NCBI GenBank assembly: GCA_035638075.1
Contig: DASRAU010000034.1
Coordinates: 248,001 to 312,000, forward strand
DNA: 64,000 bases
Direction of reading: 5' to 3'
Source: DASRAU01 sp035638075
Lineage (GTDB): Bacteria > Acidobacteriota > Polarisedimenticolia > Gp22-AA2
The position numbers and the translations under genes are program-made. The notes under the pieces were generated by a model that saw only the letters and a program-made list of their open reading frames with translations, was not told where the DNA came from and searched no databases. Positions 14,601-22,348 of the stretch are shown piece by piece; within the stretch, counting starts at the first letter, position 1; every line of letters starts with the position of its first letter.

Positions 14601-17468
14601 GGGGTCGCTGAACAGCCGCCTGTAATAAGGATAGTCGCCGTCCCCGAGCATGTCGTGGTACCAGCCGGTCGGCAGCCACCCCTCGAGGTAATTGGCGTTG
14701 CCGAGCGACAGGTTGTAGTCCCAGATCGGCCCCATGTTCAGCTTGCCGAGCCGGTCCTTGTACAGGAAGCTGCTCAGGCGGAAGCCGTCGATGTTCTTGG
14801 TCAGCTCGACCATGATGTGATGGTCGATGAACGAGCCGGCGTCGATGTACTTCGCGTAGCCGTTGACCGGGTCGGCGTAGCCGGGGCCGTAGAGCACCGA
14901 CTCGAAGCTGTCGAGGTACCCCTTGAGCCAGGCCGCCTGCGCGGTGGTGATCTCGACTTCCTTGGGGTCGACGTACGCGAGCACCTGGCCCGTGGACGTC
15001 GAGAAGCCCGAGTCACCGGGGTCGAGGCGGTCCTTCTTGATGATGTAACCCCCTGAGATCGCCGGCTCGGTCTCGTCGGTCGGCAGCAGTTCGGTGATGT
15101 TCACCCGCGCCGGCCCCAGCTTGATCTTCTCCATGACGACGTAGATGCCGGCGTAGTCGGCGGCGGTGACCGGGCCGGTGCCGGTCTTCAAGTACAGCTC
15201 GCAGAAGCGCGTGCGGACCGCATAGCGCCCGAGGGCGTTGTACCAGGCGTACGCCATGACGTTGTGGATCAGTCCCTTCTCGGAGTACGGCGCGTAGAGG
15301 ATCCAGTCGGATTCGGGGGGCAGGTCGAGCATGGCGACGTCCTTGTCCTTGTGGTCGTCGTCCCAGGTCTCGAGCGCGAACTGCTTCTTGGGGAACGAGC
15401 GCGAGCTCGATCCGCGGATGCGGATGCCGGCCGGCCCGGTGAAATCGGCGGCGTCGGTGATGGTGGCGCGCCCTCCCGCTGACGTGTCGATGACGCTCGT
15501 GAGCGTCGGCGTGAGCCAGTCCTCTGCGATGGCGGCGCCGAAGGTGTGGACCACGACGATGGGCAGGTTCGACGAGAACGACGTCACCGACGCGTCGAGC
15601 CGGCCGTAGAGCCGCTCGATGATGCGGCTGGGCGCGAGCCCCGGCTCGAAGACCCGGGCCGTGACGCGGGCCGAATCGTTGATGGCGATCGACGCCGTGT
15701 AGACCGTGCCGGTGGTCGCGGTGGGGACGCTGCCGTCGAGCGTGTAGCGGATGACCCCCGCGGGCGCGGACGAGCTGAGCGTCAGCGAGAACGGCGTCGT
15801 GAACGTGGCGCTCGGGCGCGAGAACTGCGGCGTCGCGGAGACCGCGGCGTAGCCGGGCGCGGAGTTGAGGGCGCCCGGCGTCGGCGTGGTGAAGAAGCGC
15901 GGCGACCCCAGGTCGATGCCGCCGCCCACCGAGGTCAGCTCGGGCAGGACGAGAAAGTCGGGATCGGCCGCGGCGTTGTTCAGCCCCTGCAGCGCCAGGA
16001 CGTTGGTCCCCGGTTGCAGCAGTCCGGTGAAGTCGGTCAGGTCGATCCGCTCGAACGCGCCGGCGCTGGCGATCGGGCGGTCGGAGACGGCCGTCGAGTC
16101 CCACGGCACAGGCGACGGAGCATTGCGCGCCGCGACCTGCTGGCCGTTGAGCCAGGCGACCACGCCGTCTTCGTATTCCATGCGCAGGATCAGCAGCCCG
16201 ACCGCCGTGGGATCGCCGACGTTGAAGTCGAGGCGCGTCCAGAGCGACGCGTTGACGCCGCGCATGGCGGCGCCCACATCGGTGCCGATCTCCGAGATCA
16301 AGCCGTTGACCGCGAGGCCGCCGGCGGCCGTGTCGCCGACGAGGTCGAAGGCGCTCGCGGTCCAGGACGCGAAGGTGCCCGGCGCCGCGAACAGCTCGAC
16401 CTCCGAGCCGCCGCCGCGCTCGTACATCACCAGGCGCAGGTGATAACGGCCGGCCTCGGGGAGATCGAACGTGGCCAGGGTGTCCGCCGGCCCGCGCGGC
16501 GGCGGGAATGAGAACGAGAACAGGTGCGGCTCGCGGCTCAGCTCGAGACCGAACCCGTCGTCGCTGTTGACGCCGAAAGTCCACGGCCCCGCCGCCGGGA
16601 TGATGACGTCTCCGGTGATCAGCACGACGAAGTCGTTGATGTCGGTGCCGATCGACATCCCCGGAAAAGTGCGGTCGCTGCCGTAGTGGGCCGAGCCGCC
16701 GGTGTTGAGGTAGTTGATGACGTTCGCCGCCTCGTGCGCCGTGCTCGCGTGCGTCGCCGGATCGTCGATGACCGCCTCGGCCGTGGCCAGGTCGGGCACC
16801 TGGATGTTCGCCCGGTACACCGTGACGTCGAAACCGGTCGAGCCGGCCCCGACGAAGCCCAGGCCGGTTGGTCCCGTCGGCCACGCGGCATCGTCATAGG
16901 AAGGAGCCGTCCAGCCGGATCCCAGCGAGGCATCGCCGGCCGCCGGCACGTGCCACGCGGCGGTCGCACCCTTCGAGAGCAGCGCGGTCGAGGACTGCTC
17001 GAAGCCATACGACATGTCGGTCACTTGAGGAGGGAACTGCGGCGCGAACTCCTGCGCGATGACCGTCCCGCCCGGCCGCACCAGCGCCAGGTACTCGCCG
17101 GCCGCCTCGAGCTTGAAGTTGGCGTGCAGCGGCTGACCTGCCACGGCGCGGCTCTTCCCCGAGGCGAAGACGAGGACCGATTCGCCGCGGCCGAGGTCGA
17201 CCGCCGGGAAATGCCACTTGCCGGGATCGCTGGGGTCGTCGGTGAGGCTCCAGCCCGCCAGGTTCACGACGGGCTGGCACGGGTTGTAGACCTCGATCCA
17301 GTCCGAGTACTCGCCGTCCTCGTCGACCAGGCTGTGGTCGTTGGCGGCCATGAACTCGCTGATGACCAGGTCCTGCCCCGGATCGCACGCCGCACTCGCG
17401 TCCGCGGGCGCAAAGAGCCCGACCGCCGCCATCACCGCGACGGCGGAGAGGATTCTCCTCATCCACAT
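11688..17468 (-). CDS. Giant secreted lamin-tail / CotH / dockerin-like / cohesin-like protein
   Basis: A 1926-residue exported protein with a signal peptide ending ADASA (about residue 27). Domains in order (approximate residues): lamin-tail domain with LVISEFMAANDHSLVDEDGE (30-150); PA14-like region with WTFGVNSDDGFGLELS (220-360); chitobiase-type Ig-like fold GVIRYTLDGSVPTA (570-630); CotH kinase-like domain, GIRIRGSSSRSFPKKQFALE, SGGYIIKKDRLD, IWDYNLSLGNANY (635-1040); second chitobiase-type fold, GVIHYTLDGSDP (1065-1120); two more lamin-tail domains (1125-1430); a Cys-rich segment (1480-1560); dockerin-like EF-hand repeats, ADVSGNGQVTSFDAARIAQF (1570-1750); and a cohesin-like C-terminus (1800-1926). 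ATG at 17468 follows GGGGAG. It probably works outside the cell as an adhesin or surface-modifying protein. Confidence 0.9.
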   Translation of the reverse strand: MWMRRILSAVAVMAAVGLFAPADASAACDPGQDLVISEFMAANDHSLVDEDGEYSDWIEVYNPCQPVVNLAGWSLTDDPSDPGKWHFPAVDLGRGESVLVFASGKSRAVAGQPLHANFKLEAAGEYLALVRPGGTVIAQEFAPQFPPQVTDMSYGFEQSSTALLSKGATAAWHVPAAGDASLGSGWTAPSYDDAAWPTGPTGLGFVGAGSTGFDVTVYRANIQVPDLATAEAVIDDPATHASTAHEAANVINYLNTGGSAHYGSDRTFPGMSIGTDINDFVVLITGDVIIPAAGPWTFGVNSDDGFGLELSREPHLFSFSFPPPRGPADTLATFDLPEAGRYHLRLVMYERGGGSEVELFAAPGTFASWTASAFDLVGDTAAGGLAVNGLISEIGTDVGAAMRGVNASLWTRLDFNVGDPTAVGLLILRMEYEDGVVAWLNGQQVAARNAPSPVPWDSTAVSDRPIASAGAFERIDLTDFTGLLQPGTNVLALQGLNNAAADPDFLVLPELTSVGGGIDLGSPRFFTTPTPGALNSAPGYAAVSATPQFSRPSATFTTPFSLTLSSSAPAGVIRYTLDGSVPTATTGTVYTASIAINDSARVTARVFEPGLAPSRIIERLYGRLDASVTSFSSNLPIVVVHTFGAAIAEDWLTPTLTSVIDTSAGGRATITDAADFTGPAGIRIRGSSSRSFPKKQFALETWDDDHKDKDVAMLDLPPESDWILYAPYSEKGLIHNVMAYAWYNALGRYAVRTRFCELYLKTGTGPVTAADYAGIYVVMEKIKLGPARVNITELLPTDETEPAISGGYIIKKDRLDPGDSGFSTSTGQVLAYVDPKEVEITTAQAAWLKGYLDSFESVLYGPGYADPVNGYAKYIDAGSFIDHHIMVELTKNIDGFRLSSFLYKDRLGKLNMGPIWDYNLSLGNANYLEGWLPTGWYHDMLGDGDYPYYRRLFSDPEFAQRYADRWFELRRGPFSNAALLGNFDGAIALLQESAPRNFQRWPILGTYVWPNWYIGTTWADDVAWTRQWLVDRLAWFDAQFPAPPAFSRPGGPVPIGTNLAITAATGVIHYTLDGSDPRLPGGAVSPAAIVYSGPLVLTQPTHVRTRSLASGVWSALNDASFDPVPIAVVNEVLPVNLSTIADEHGDHDPWIEIYNPSVAVAALGGMFLTDDAGIPNKWQLPAGTDLCGHERLLVWADAEPSEGPLHANFTLSATAGTISLFDSAGVLVNSLARPALPANVSYGRQPDGASTFSTFIHPTAATANLANAASIILNEYNGVLPTRLLSGGASDPYWGRIPGNGGDWFELVVIQDHLDLRGFRVVVRDKAGIAGDSQQTLTLTNNAALSDLRSGTILTVAADLASDLSFNPSAGDFWINLRSGASGDGQYISALPFSVSNDNTQITLLDRDGVVVFGPAGEGINPASGVGNDEVLKLEADPGPGTTAASEFRDGSSSTFGAPNVWSGGAASQNFAALRAPLTFACAVDADCADANPCTDDACVSGHCVTTPNTAACDDGNPCTGGDVCSGRVCRGTTVGSCCQSGCACEDASVCTLDFCGPAGCQHSPVCALSGTVRYYRDATSVEPSSKGVPGVGIDANADGIPDGLTAGGGVYAAGNWAGSSHVAPLPWLGSPRAASENGAVSSFDASLASRYAVQTIALSTNQKLAADVSGNGQVTSFDAARIAQFAVGLSDHFDVALASGSDWRFLRCDTYFNEASHNCGAPLFTHDPWLGPQTDDFYAVLYGDVSGNWQAAAPLAPGPQDLDRGWTETGEQAAARLDRDTAARRGGAVRPHPTRAPGSGPAVLTLEAAGGRLARGERRRLLVRIDNADGAEGIDLRLAYPSKRLGIISVQQAGIGSALSLTTGDFDGVLRLGLYGIEPLQGSGILVEITIEAFRPLARLPELRLEGTANEGGIELVTSTPPVKG

Positions 17469-17820
17469 AGAGCTCCCCGATGCCGGCAGACGGCCCGGCC
17501 CCCTTTGGCTTTCTTGTTTCGTGCGGCGGCGATTGCGGTCTCTGGGGCGGATGATACGACGGTTCGCCGGGCCGCCGTCGGGAAATCTGCGGAGGGGCTC
17601 GCCGGCCCCGGGATCTCGAGGCGACGGGCTCAGCGGCCCCGGCGGTCCCAGGTGGCGCCGCAGCGCGAGACGCGGTCCTGCGAAGAGTGGCGCTTCCGAG
17701 GAGAGACGCGGACCAGCGCGAACTTTCGGGTGGGTGCCGCGGTGCGCTGCAGCTCCCGGTCCAACCAGGAAGCCCAGGCCGAAGAAAGCGAAGAGAAGAA
17801 GCCGGCGAGCCGGGATCGTT
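17469..17820. other. 352-base stretch without a confident gene
   Basis: It lies between the histidine-kinase gene and the giant secreted-protein gene, both on the minus strand. The kinase-proximal part could encode a small coupled ORF (17630-17824, listed separately). The part nearest the secreted-protein gene (17469-17629) should carry its promoter, but no clear -35/-10 pair stands out. Confidence 0.5.
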
Positions 17821-17824
17821 TCAA
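17630..17824 (-). CDS. Possible small basic protein coupled to the histidine kinase
   Basis: A 64-residue frame starting with TTG at 17824 that overlaps the kinase stop as TTGA, with GGAGGG four to five bases upstream. The product would be basic (11 or more Arg) with a hydrophobic first third (LAGFFSSLSSAWASWL). No family is recognised. High GC makes chance open frames common here, so this is only a candidate supported by the overlap and ribosome site. Confidence 0.3.
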   Translation of the reverse strand: MKRSRLAGFFSSLSSAWASWLDRELQRTAAPTRKFALVRVSPRKRHSSQDRVSRCGATWDRRGR

Positions 17825-19722
17825 GAGACCCTCCAACGAGAGCGTTTCGCGCAGGAAAGGAGCAGCCTGCCGAGAGCGATGTCGTCCACCGGCTTGACCA
17901 GGTGGTCGTCGAAGCCGGCCTCCTTCGAGAGGCGGCGATCGGTGTCCTGGCCCCAGCCGGTGGCGGCGACGAGCGTCAGCTCCCGGCCCCAGGGCTGCTC
18001 GCGGATGCGGCGGCAGGTTTCGTAGCCGTTCATGCGAGGCAGGCCGATGTCCAGGAGCACGAGGTCGGGCCGGATGCGCGCCGCCGCTTCGATCGCTTCG
18101 ACTCCGTCGCGCGCGATGTGCACCTCGTGCCCCTTCGTGCGCAGGGCGGTGGCGAGCGAGACGGCGACGTCGTTGTTGTCGTCGACGATCAGGACGCGGC
18201 GGCTCAGTCCCGGCTGCGCCGCAGCCATGGCGTGACGCGCGACCGCGCGCGCGGGAGTGGTGGCGGCGGAGGGGACGGGCGTCGGCCGCGCCGGAACGGG
18301 CTGCGCGGCGACCTCCGCGACGGGGAGACGCACCACGAATTCGCTCCCGAGTCCGACGCCTTCGCTGCGGGCTTCGACGGAACCTCCGTGCAGCTCGACC
18401 AGGTTCTTGACCAGCGTCAGGCCGATGCCCAGTCCGCTGGCCGAGCGCTCCAGCGACGTGTTCACCTGCATGAACATGTCGAAGATGCGCGGGATCTGGT
18501 CGGCGTCGAGGCCGATGCCCCGGTCGCGCACCCGGATGACCGCCTGCGTGCCTTCGCGCTCGAGGGAGAGCGCCAGAACGCCGCCGGGGTTCATGAACTT
18601 GCAGCCGTTGTTCAGGAGGTTGCCGATCGTCTGCGTCAGGCGGGCCGGGTCGCCCTCGATGAAGATCGGCTGCATCGGCAGGGTCACCCGCAGCTCGTGC
18701 TCCAGGGAGCCGGCGAACGCGCGGATGTCCTCCACGGCCTGGTTCAGGACATGGACCAGGTCCACGCTCTGCCGGCGCAGCTCGATGGTGCCGCGGGTGA
18801 TGCGGGTGACGTCGAGCAGGTCGTCCACCAGGCGCGCCATCTGGCGCACCTGGCGCTCGAGCATCCCGGTCATCGACACGCTCACTTCCGGAGCGGAGCG
18901 CGACAAGCGCAGCACATTGACCGCGTTGTGCATCGCGGCCAGCGGATTGCGAAGCTCGTGGGCGAGCATCGCCAGGAACTCGTTCTTGCGCCGGTCGGCG
19001 TCGCGCAGCGCTTCCGCCGCCCGCCGCCCTTCCTCCAGCGCGTCGGCCAGACCTGCGTCGCGCGCCGCCCGCGCGACGAGCGCCGAAGTCCGCTCCTGGG
19101 CCAGCAGGAGGTGATACGCCGTGGCCGCGAACCGGGACAGGCGCGTCATCAGCCGGAGGTCTTCCGCGTCGAAGCGGCGCGTGTCGTCGTGCGCGATGAG
19201 CCAGACCGTGCCGACCGCCTTGCCCTCGTGGTGGAAGGGGATGAGCAGGACCTCGGTGAGCGGCGGCGCCTCGCCCTCGTACAGGAAATGACGCTCCGGG
19301 TGCGACATGAGGAGCGCGCGATCGCGATCGAGGACGACGCCGCACGGACTCTCGTCGCGCGGCATCGAGCCCCCGAGGAACTTCGCCCACACCCCGGCCG
19401 CCCCGCGCCAGCGGAAGACGCCGCCGCCGGCCTGGTCGAGCAGGCTGACCCCGGCGGAATGGGCGCGGCAGAGTGTGAGCGCCGTCTCCGCGAGGGTCTG
19501 CAGGAGGGAATCCGCGCCGGCTCCCTCGGTGGCGTCCGCCAGCGCCTGCATCAGGCCGGCGAGGGCCTCGCTCTCGCTTTGATAATCGGGGGGGCGCGAA
19601 GGACGACGTTCCAGCTCGATGGTGCTGATGATCTCGTCCAGAGGTACGCGGGGAAGCTCAGAAATGGCTGCCTTCGCCGGACGAGTCGATCCCTTCTGTT
19701 GTCCCGTGGGGTCAGATGGCAA
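17821..19722 (-). CDS. Hybrid sensor histidine kinase, GAF-HisKA-HATPase-REC
   Basis: A protein of about 633 residues without transmembrane segments, so a cytoplasmic sensor. Domains: GAF (about 45-200; ALTLCRAHSAGVSLLDQAGG); HisKA with the phospho-accepting His in FLAMLAHELRNPLAAM (about 255); HATPase with N-box LLNNGCKF, G1 DRGIGLD and G2 ASGLGIGLTLV (up to about 475); a Pro/Ala linker; and a receiver domain with phospho-acceptor Asp in LVLLDIGLPRMNGYE (about 558) and Lys in DHLVKPVD. No ATG begins the conserved frame; TTG at 19722 has GGAG seven bases upstream and is the best start, with ATG 19554 as a shorter alternative that would still contain most of the GAF domain. No response-regulator gene is adjacent, so signalling may pass through the built-in receiver. 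Confidence 0.88.
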   Translation of the reverse strand: MPSDPTGQQKGSTRPAKAAISELPRVPLDEIISTIELERRPSRPPDYQSESEALAGLMQALADATEGAGADSLLQTLAETALTLCRAHSAGVSLLDQAGGGVFRWRGAAGVWAKFLGGSMPRDESPCGVVLDRDRALLMSHPERHFLYEGEAPPLTEVLLIPFHHEGKAVGTVWLIAHDDTRRFDAEDLRLMTRLSRFAATAYHLLLAQERTSALVARAARDAGLADALEEGRRAAEALRDADRRKNEFLAMLAHELRNPLAAMHNAVNVLRLSRSAPEVSVSMTGMLERQVRQMARLVDDLLDVTRITRGTIELRRQSVDLVHVLNQAVEDIRAFAGSLEHELRVTLPMQPIFIEGDPARLTQTIGNLLNNGCKFMNPGGVLALSLEREGTQAVIRVRDRGIGLDADQIPRIFDMFMQVNTSLERSASGLGIGLTLVKNLVELHGGSVEARSEGVGLGSEFVVRLPVAEVAAQPVPARPTPVPSAATTPARAVARHAMAAAQPGLSRRVLIVDDNNDVAVSLATALRTKGHEVHIARDGVEAIEAAARIRPDLVLLDIGLPRMNGYETCRRIREQPWGRELTLVAATGWGQDTDRRLSKEAGFDDHLVKPVDDIALGRLLLSCAKRSRWRVS

Positions 19723-20021
19723 TATCCGCTCCGTGGCGGGGAGGGGGCCTGACGGGTTTCCGGGTGAAGCTGTGAATTTAAGAAGTGCATGAAAATGCCA
19801 CGGCCTCCGTACTCCTCCAAGACAGAAAATTCCCGACGTTTTTTGCACAAGACGGACGTCTGGTCGGAGAAAGCGGGGCGGGAGGCCGTTTTTGGCTCGG
19901 GAGTACCCCGACATGCGGGGCCACGCCATACGGGACGATACGGAAGGTCCTGGACCGCTGCGACGCAGACCGGGCCGACTCCAGGCTGGTTCCGGCGGAG
20001 GCCGGTCCGTAGCGCGCGGCA
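19723..20021. other. 299-base intergenic stretch
   Basis: It lies between the HNH-protein gene and the histidine-kinase gene, both on the minus strand. No start codon with ribosome site and no conserved frame is visible. It should hold the kinase promoter, but I cannot point to convincing elements. It is slightly AT-richer (19790-19850) than its surroundings. Confidence 0.4.
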
Positions 20022-22250
20022 TCATGCCGAGTGTCGCTTGTCCGCCCGGTAGCGGGTCGCGACGTCGGAGCGGCCGAGCCGCCAGATCAGATCGATCGGC
20101 GCGCGGCCGCGGATCGACAGGAGCCCGCCGTGCTCGCCGCGCTGATGGTGGAAGCGGCAGAGCGTGACCAGGTTCCAGCCGTCGTCGGGGCCGCCGCGCG
20201 AGCGATAGACGAGGTGATGGGCCTCGAGATTCCGGCGGGATGAGCAGCCGGGAGCGGCGCAGCGCCAGCCATCCCGGACGAAGACGGTGTCGTCGCGGCG
20301 ATCGGGAGCGGCGCCGTCGGTGTCCCAGGTGAGGGCGAAATCCTCGAGCAGAGCGAGGAGGCCGACCCACAGCGGCGCCCGCCGGCCGCGCACGAACGCG
20401 ATCCGGGCAACCCAGGCCGAAGGCGGCTCGGCGAGTGGGGCCGAACCCGACCCGGCGGCGCTGCCCGGCCAGGGCGAATCCCAGGGAATCGAAGCGGCCC
20501 GCGCTTCGGTTACGTTGCGGGCCGCTTCGATCGCTGCAAGGAAATCAGCCGCAAGATCCGCCGGGAGCCGCAGGCGGAGGAAAACATCCGGCTCGTGGAC
20601 GAGCGAATGGAAAACTTCCGGCGCGGCGGCGGCATCACGGTGGAAAACATCCGGCGCGGCTGCGGCATCCGGGTGGAAAACATCCGGCGGGGCTGTGCAC
20701 GGGTTGGACAGGCCGGCGGCGCGGAAGCCGAACTCGAAGATGCGGCGGACGGCGGAGCCGGGAGCGCGATGCAGGGAGGCGAACCACCGCTCGTCCTCGA
20801 GCGGAACCGCCGGACTCAACGGCGAGCCTACGCTTCCGGCCGGATTCACCGGCGAGCCGGACGGCCAGGCCCGGGCGCGATACCGGCCGGCGGCGCGGGC
20901 CTCGTCGCGCATCCTCTTTAATGTGGCGGCCGAGGCGTGTTCGACCCAGGCGGTCTCGATGTCGGCGCCGACCGGTTCGTCCCCCAGCATGCGGTGAATC
21001 AGAGCCGCCGCTTCCATCGAGATGCGGCCAGAGGCGCAGGCTGCCGCGACGGCGGGAAGCGGACGCAGGGCCCGGGCCAGGCGGGCGCGTTCGCCGGCGC
21101 GACTGCGCGACATGCCGAGACGCTCTTCGGCGTAGTGGCCGAGGCCGGCGAACCGCAGCCGCTGCCAGTCGCGACGCTCCGCCATTGCGGCGAGCACCTG
21201 GCCGAGCCGCGCCTCGAGCGCGTTCTCGATCTCGATGAGCGAGCGGATCTGATGGTCGAGCTCGACCGCGTCGCCGCGGTCGGCCACGGCCTCGAGCGCG
21301 GCGAAACGCTCCAGGCAGGCGCTCGCCTCGGCGACCGCAGCGGGCTCCGCGGCGAACGTCTCCGCGGCAAACGGCTCGGGCAGCGCCGCCCATTCATTGG
21401 TAGCGCGACGGAGCGCGGCTTCGATCGTCGCTTCCGGGATTCCGTGTCGGAGCGGCGCCATGTGTCCCGGCGAAATTTCCGAGCCGCCGGACTGCGCCTC
21501 GCCGACCAGCGCCTCCACGAACGCGCTCACGGAGGTCGAGCGGCCCTCGACGGCGCGGTGCAAATCGAGCGCCTCGTCGAAGGCCGCGAGGACGGGGAGC
21601 GGCACGGGAAGGCGCAGAAGGCAGCGGTCGGCATCCGGGTCATCGTCATCGATGAACGCCGGACCTTCGGAGACGCCGGGCAATTCGTCGGTCTCCCCGA
21701 TTGCGGCGGCGCGATCCGTACGGATGGCGGCGCGCAGCTCGCGCACGGACTGAGCGCGTGCGGCGACGATCCATTCCTCGTCGGTGCGGGTCGTCGGCGG
21801 CGCCGTGATGGCGCGCGCGATGAGAGTGGCGGCGACGCGGCCGAGCGGGCGGCCGCCGTCCGAGCCGGTCAGCGCTGAGGCAAGTGGGCGCGAAGCGGCG
21901 AGCCCCTCGCCGAGCGCGGCGAGGTCGCGGAGCCAGCGGCCGGAGCGTCCGAAACGCTCACGCACGTGGTCGTCGAGCCGAGCGAAGCCGAAGACCTGCC
22001 AGGAGCGGAGCCGGACGAGCGCGGCGGCCGCGCGCGCCAGCACGGCGGAGAGCCGGTCGAGCGCCGCCCTGATTTCGAGGGCCGTGCGGTCGGCCTCAGC
22101 CGTCCGACCGCCGACACGCGCCGGGTCGAGACGCGCAGTCGCGGTGGCTTCAGATTGTGGTGTGACGAACTCCGGTCGCAAAGGATCCCGCCTCGGGATG
22201 CGACCGATCGGCACTTCGGAATATACGGCGACACCGGTTCGGCGCAACAT
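20022..22250 (-). CDS. HNH endonuclease-domain protein (13E12-repeat type)
   Basis: A protein of about 742 residues. The C-terminus has an HNH nuclease motif (VRDGWRCAAPGCSSRRNLEA, HHLVYRSRGGPDDGWNLVTL, then CRFHHQRGEH) with two Cys for zinc. The body carries two diverged copies of the 13E12-type helical repeat (SWQVFGFARLDDHVRERFG and DWQRLRFAGLGHYAEERLGM). Between repeat and nuclease lies a microrepeat (PDVFH/DAAAA units, DNA feature 20579-20687). Such proteins occur in many copies in actinobacteria and uncultured phyla; the biological role is unresolved, possibly mobile or defensive. The start is uncertain: ATG 22250 has GGGAG rather far upstream, while ATG 22291 has a strong GGAGGT site but reads another frame. 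Confidence 0.8.
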   Translation of the reverse strand: MLRRTGVAVYSEVPIGRIPRRDPLRPEFVTPQSEATATARLDPARVGGRTAEADRTALEIRAALDRLSAVLARAAAALVRLRSWQVFGFARLDDHVRERFGRSGRWLRDLAALGEGLAASRPLASALTGSDGGRPLGRVAATLIARAITAPPTTRTDEEWIVAARAQSVRELRAAIRTDRAAAIGETDELPGVSEGPAFIDDDDPDADRCLLRLPVPLPVLAAFDEALDLHRAVEGRSTSVSAFVEALVGEAQSGGSEISPGHMAPLRHGIPEATIEAALRRATNEWAALPEPFAAETFAAEPAAVAEASACLERFAALEAVADRGDAVELDHQIRSLIEIENALEARLGQVLAAMAERRDWQRLRFAGLGHYAEERLGMSRSRAGERARLARALRPLPAVAAACASGRISMEAAALIHRMLGDEPVGADIETAWVEHASAATLKRMRDEARAAGRYRARAWPSGSPVNPAGSVGSPLSPAVPLEDERWFASLHRAPGSAVRRIFEFGFRAAGLSNPCTAPPDVFHPDAAAAPDVFHRDAAAAPEVFHSLVHEPDVFLRLRLPADLAADFLAAIEAARNVTEARAASIPWDSPWPGSAAGSGSAPLAEPPSAWVARIAFVRGRRAPLWVGLLALLEDFALTWDTDGAAPDRRDDTVFVRDGWRCAAPGCSSRRNLEAHHLVYRSRGGPDDGWNLVTLCRFHHQRGEHGGLLSIRGRAPIDLIWRLGRSDVATRYRADKRHSA
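20579..20687. repeat. Minisatellite inside the HNH gene
   Basis: Four copies of the core GGAAAACATCCGG (one with T for A) start at 20579, 20609, 20642 and 20675, a period of 30, 33 and 33 bases. They keep frame and encode PDVFH-type units with DAAAA spacers. A fifth copy, identical over 17 bases (GGAAAACATCCGGCTCG) to the first, lies 12 kb away in the 8196-8383 intergenic region at 8218-8234. Confidence 0.8.
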
Positions 22251-22348
22251 CTTTTTCGCTTTTTCTCCCGACAGCGTCCGTCGTGATTCATGAGGACCTC
22301 CTGGTTGTGGAGCCGTCAGTCCGCGCTGATGGCGGAGTATTCTGGGGC

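Noticed and set aside
12603..15056. Long open frame on the plus strand opposite the lamin-tail/CotH gene (817 codons)
   Set aside because: It is an antisense frame of a clearly conserved gene in high-GC DNA; its translation is Arg, Ala and Val-rich without domains and lacks a ribosome site.
19551..19850. Alternative frame with ATG and GGAGGAG upstream of the histidine kinase as its true start
   Set aside because: The frame is different from the GAF-domain frame and its translation shows no conservation, so it would need a frameshift. The TTG at 19722 with GGAG explains the gene without one.
20579..20687. CRISPR array
   Set aside because: Only four 13-base cores at 30-33-base period, in frame within a coding gene, with spacers that are themselves similar. 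No cas genes.
21869..22291. ATG at 22291 with strong GGAGGT as start of the HNH gene
   Set aside because: It reads another frame than the conserved 13E12/HNH protein, so it would need a frameshift; kept only as a note on start uncertainty.
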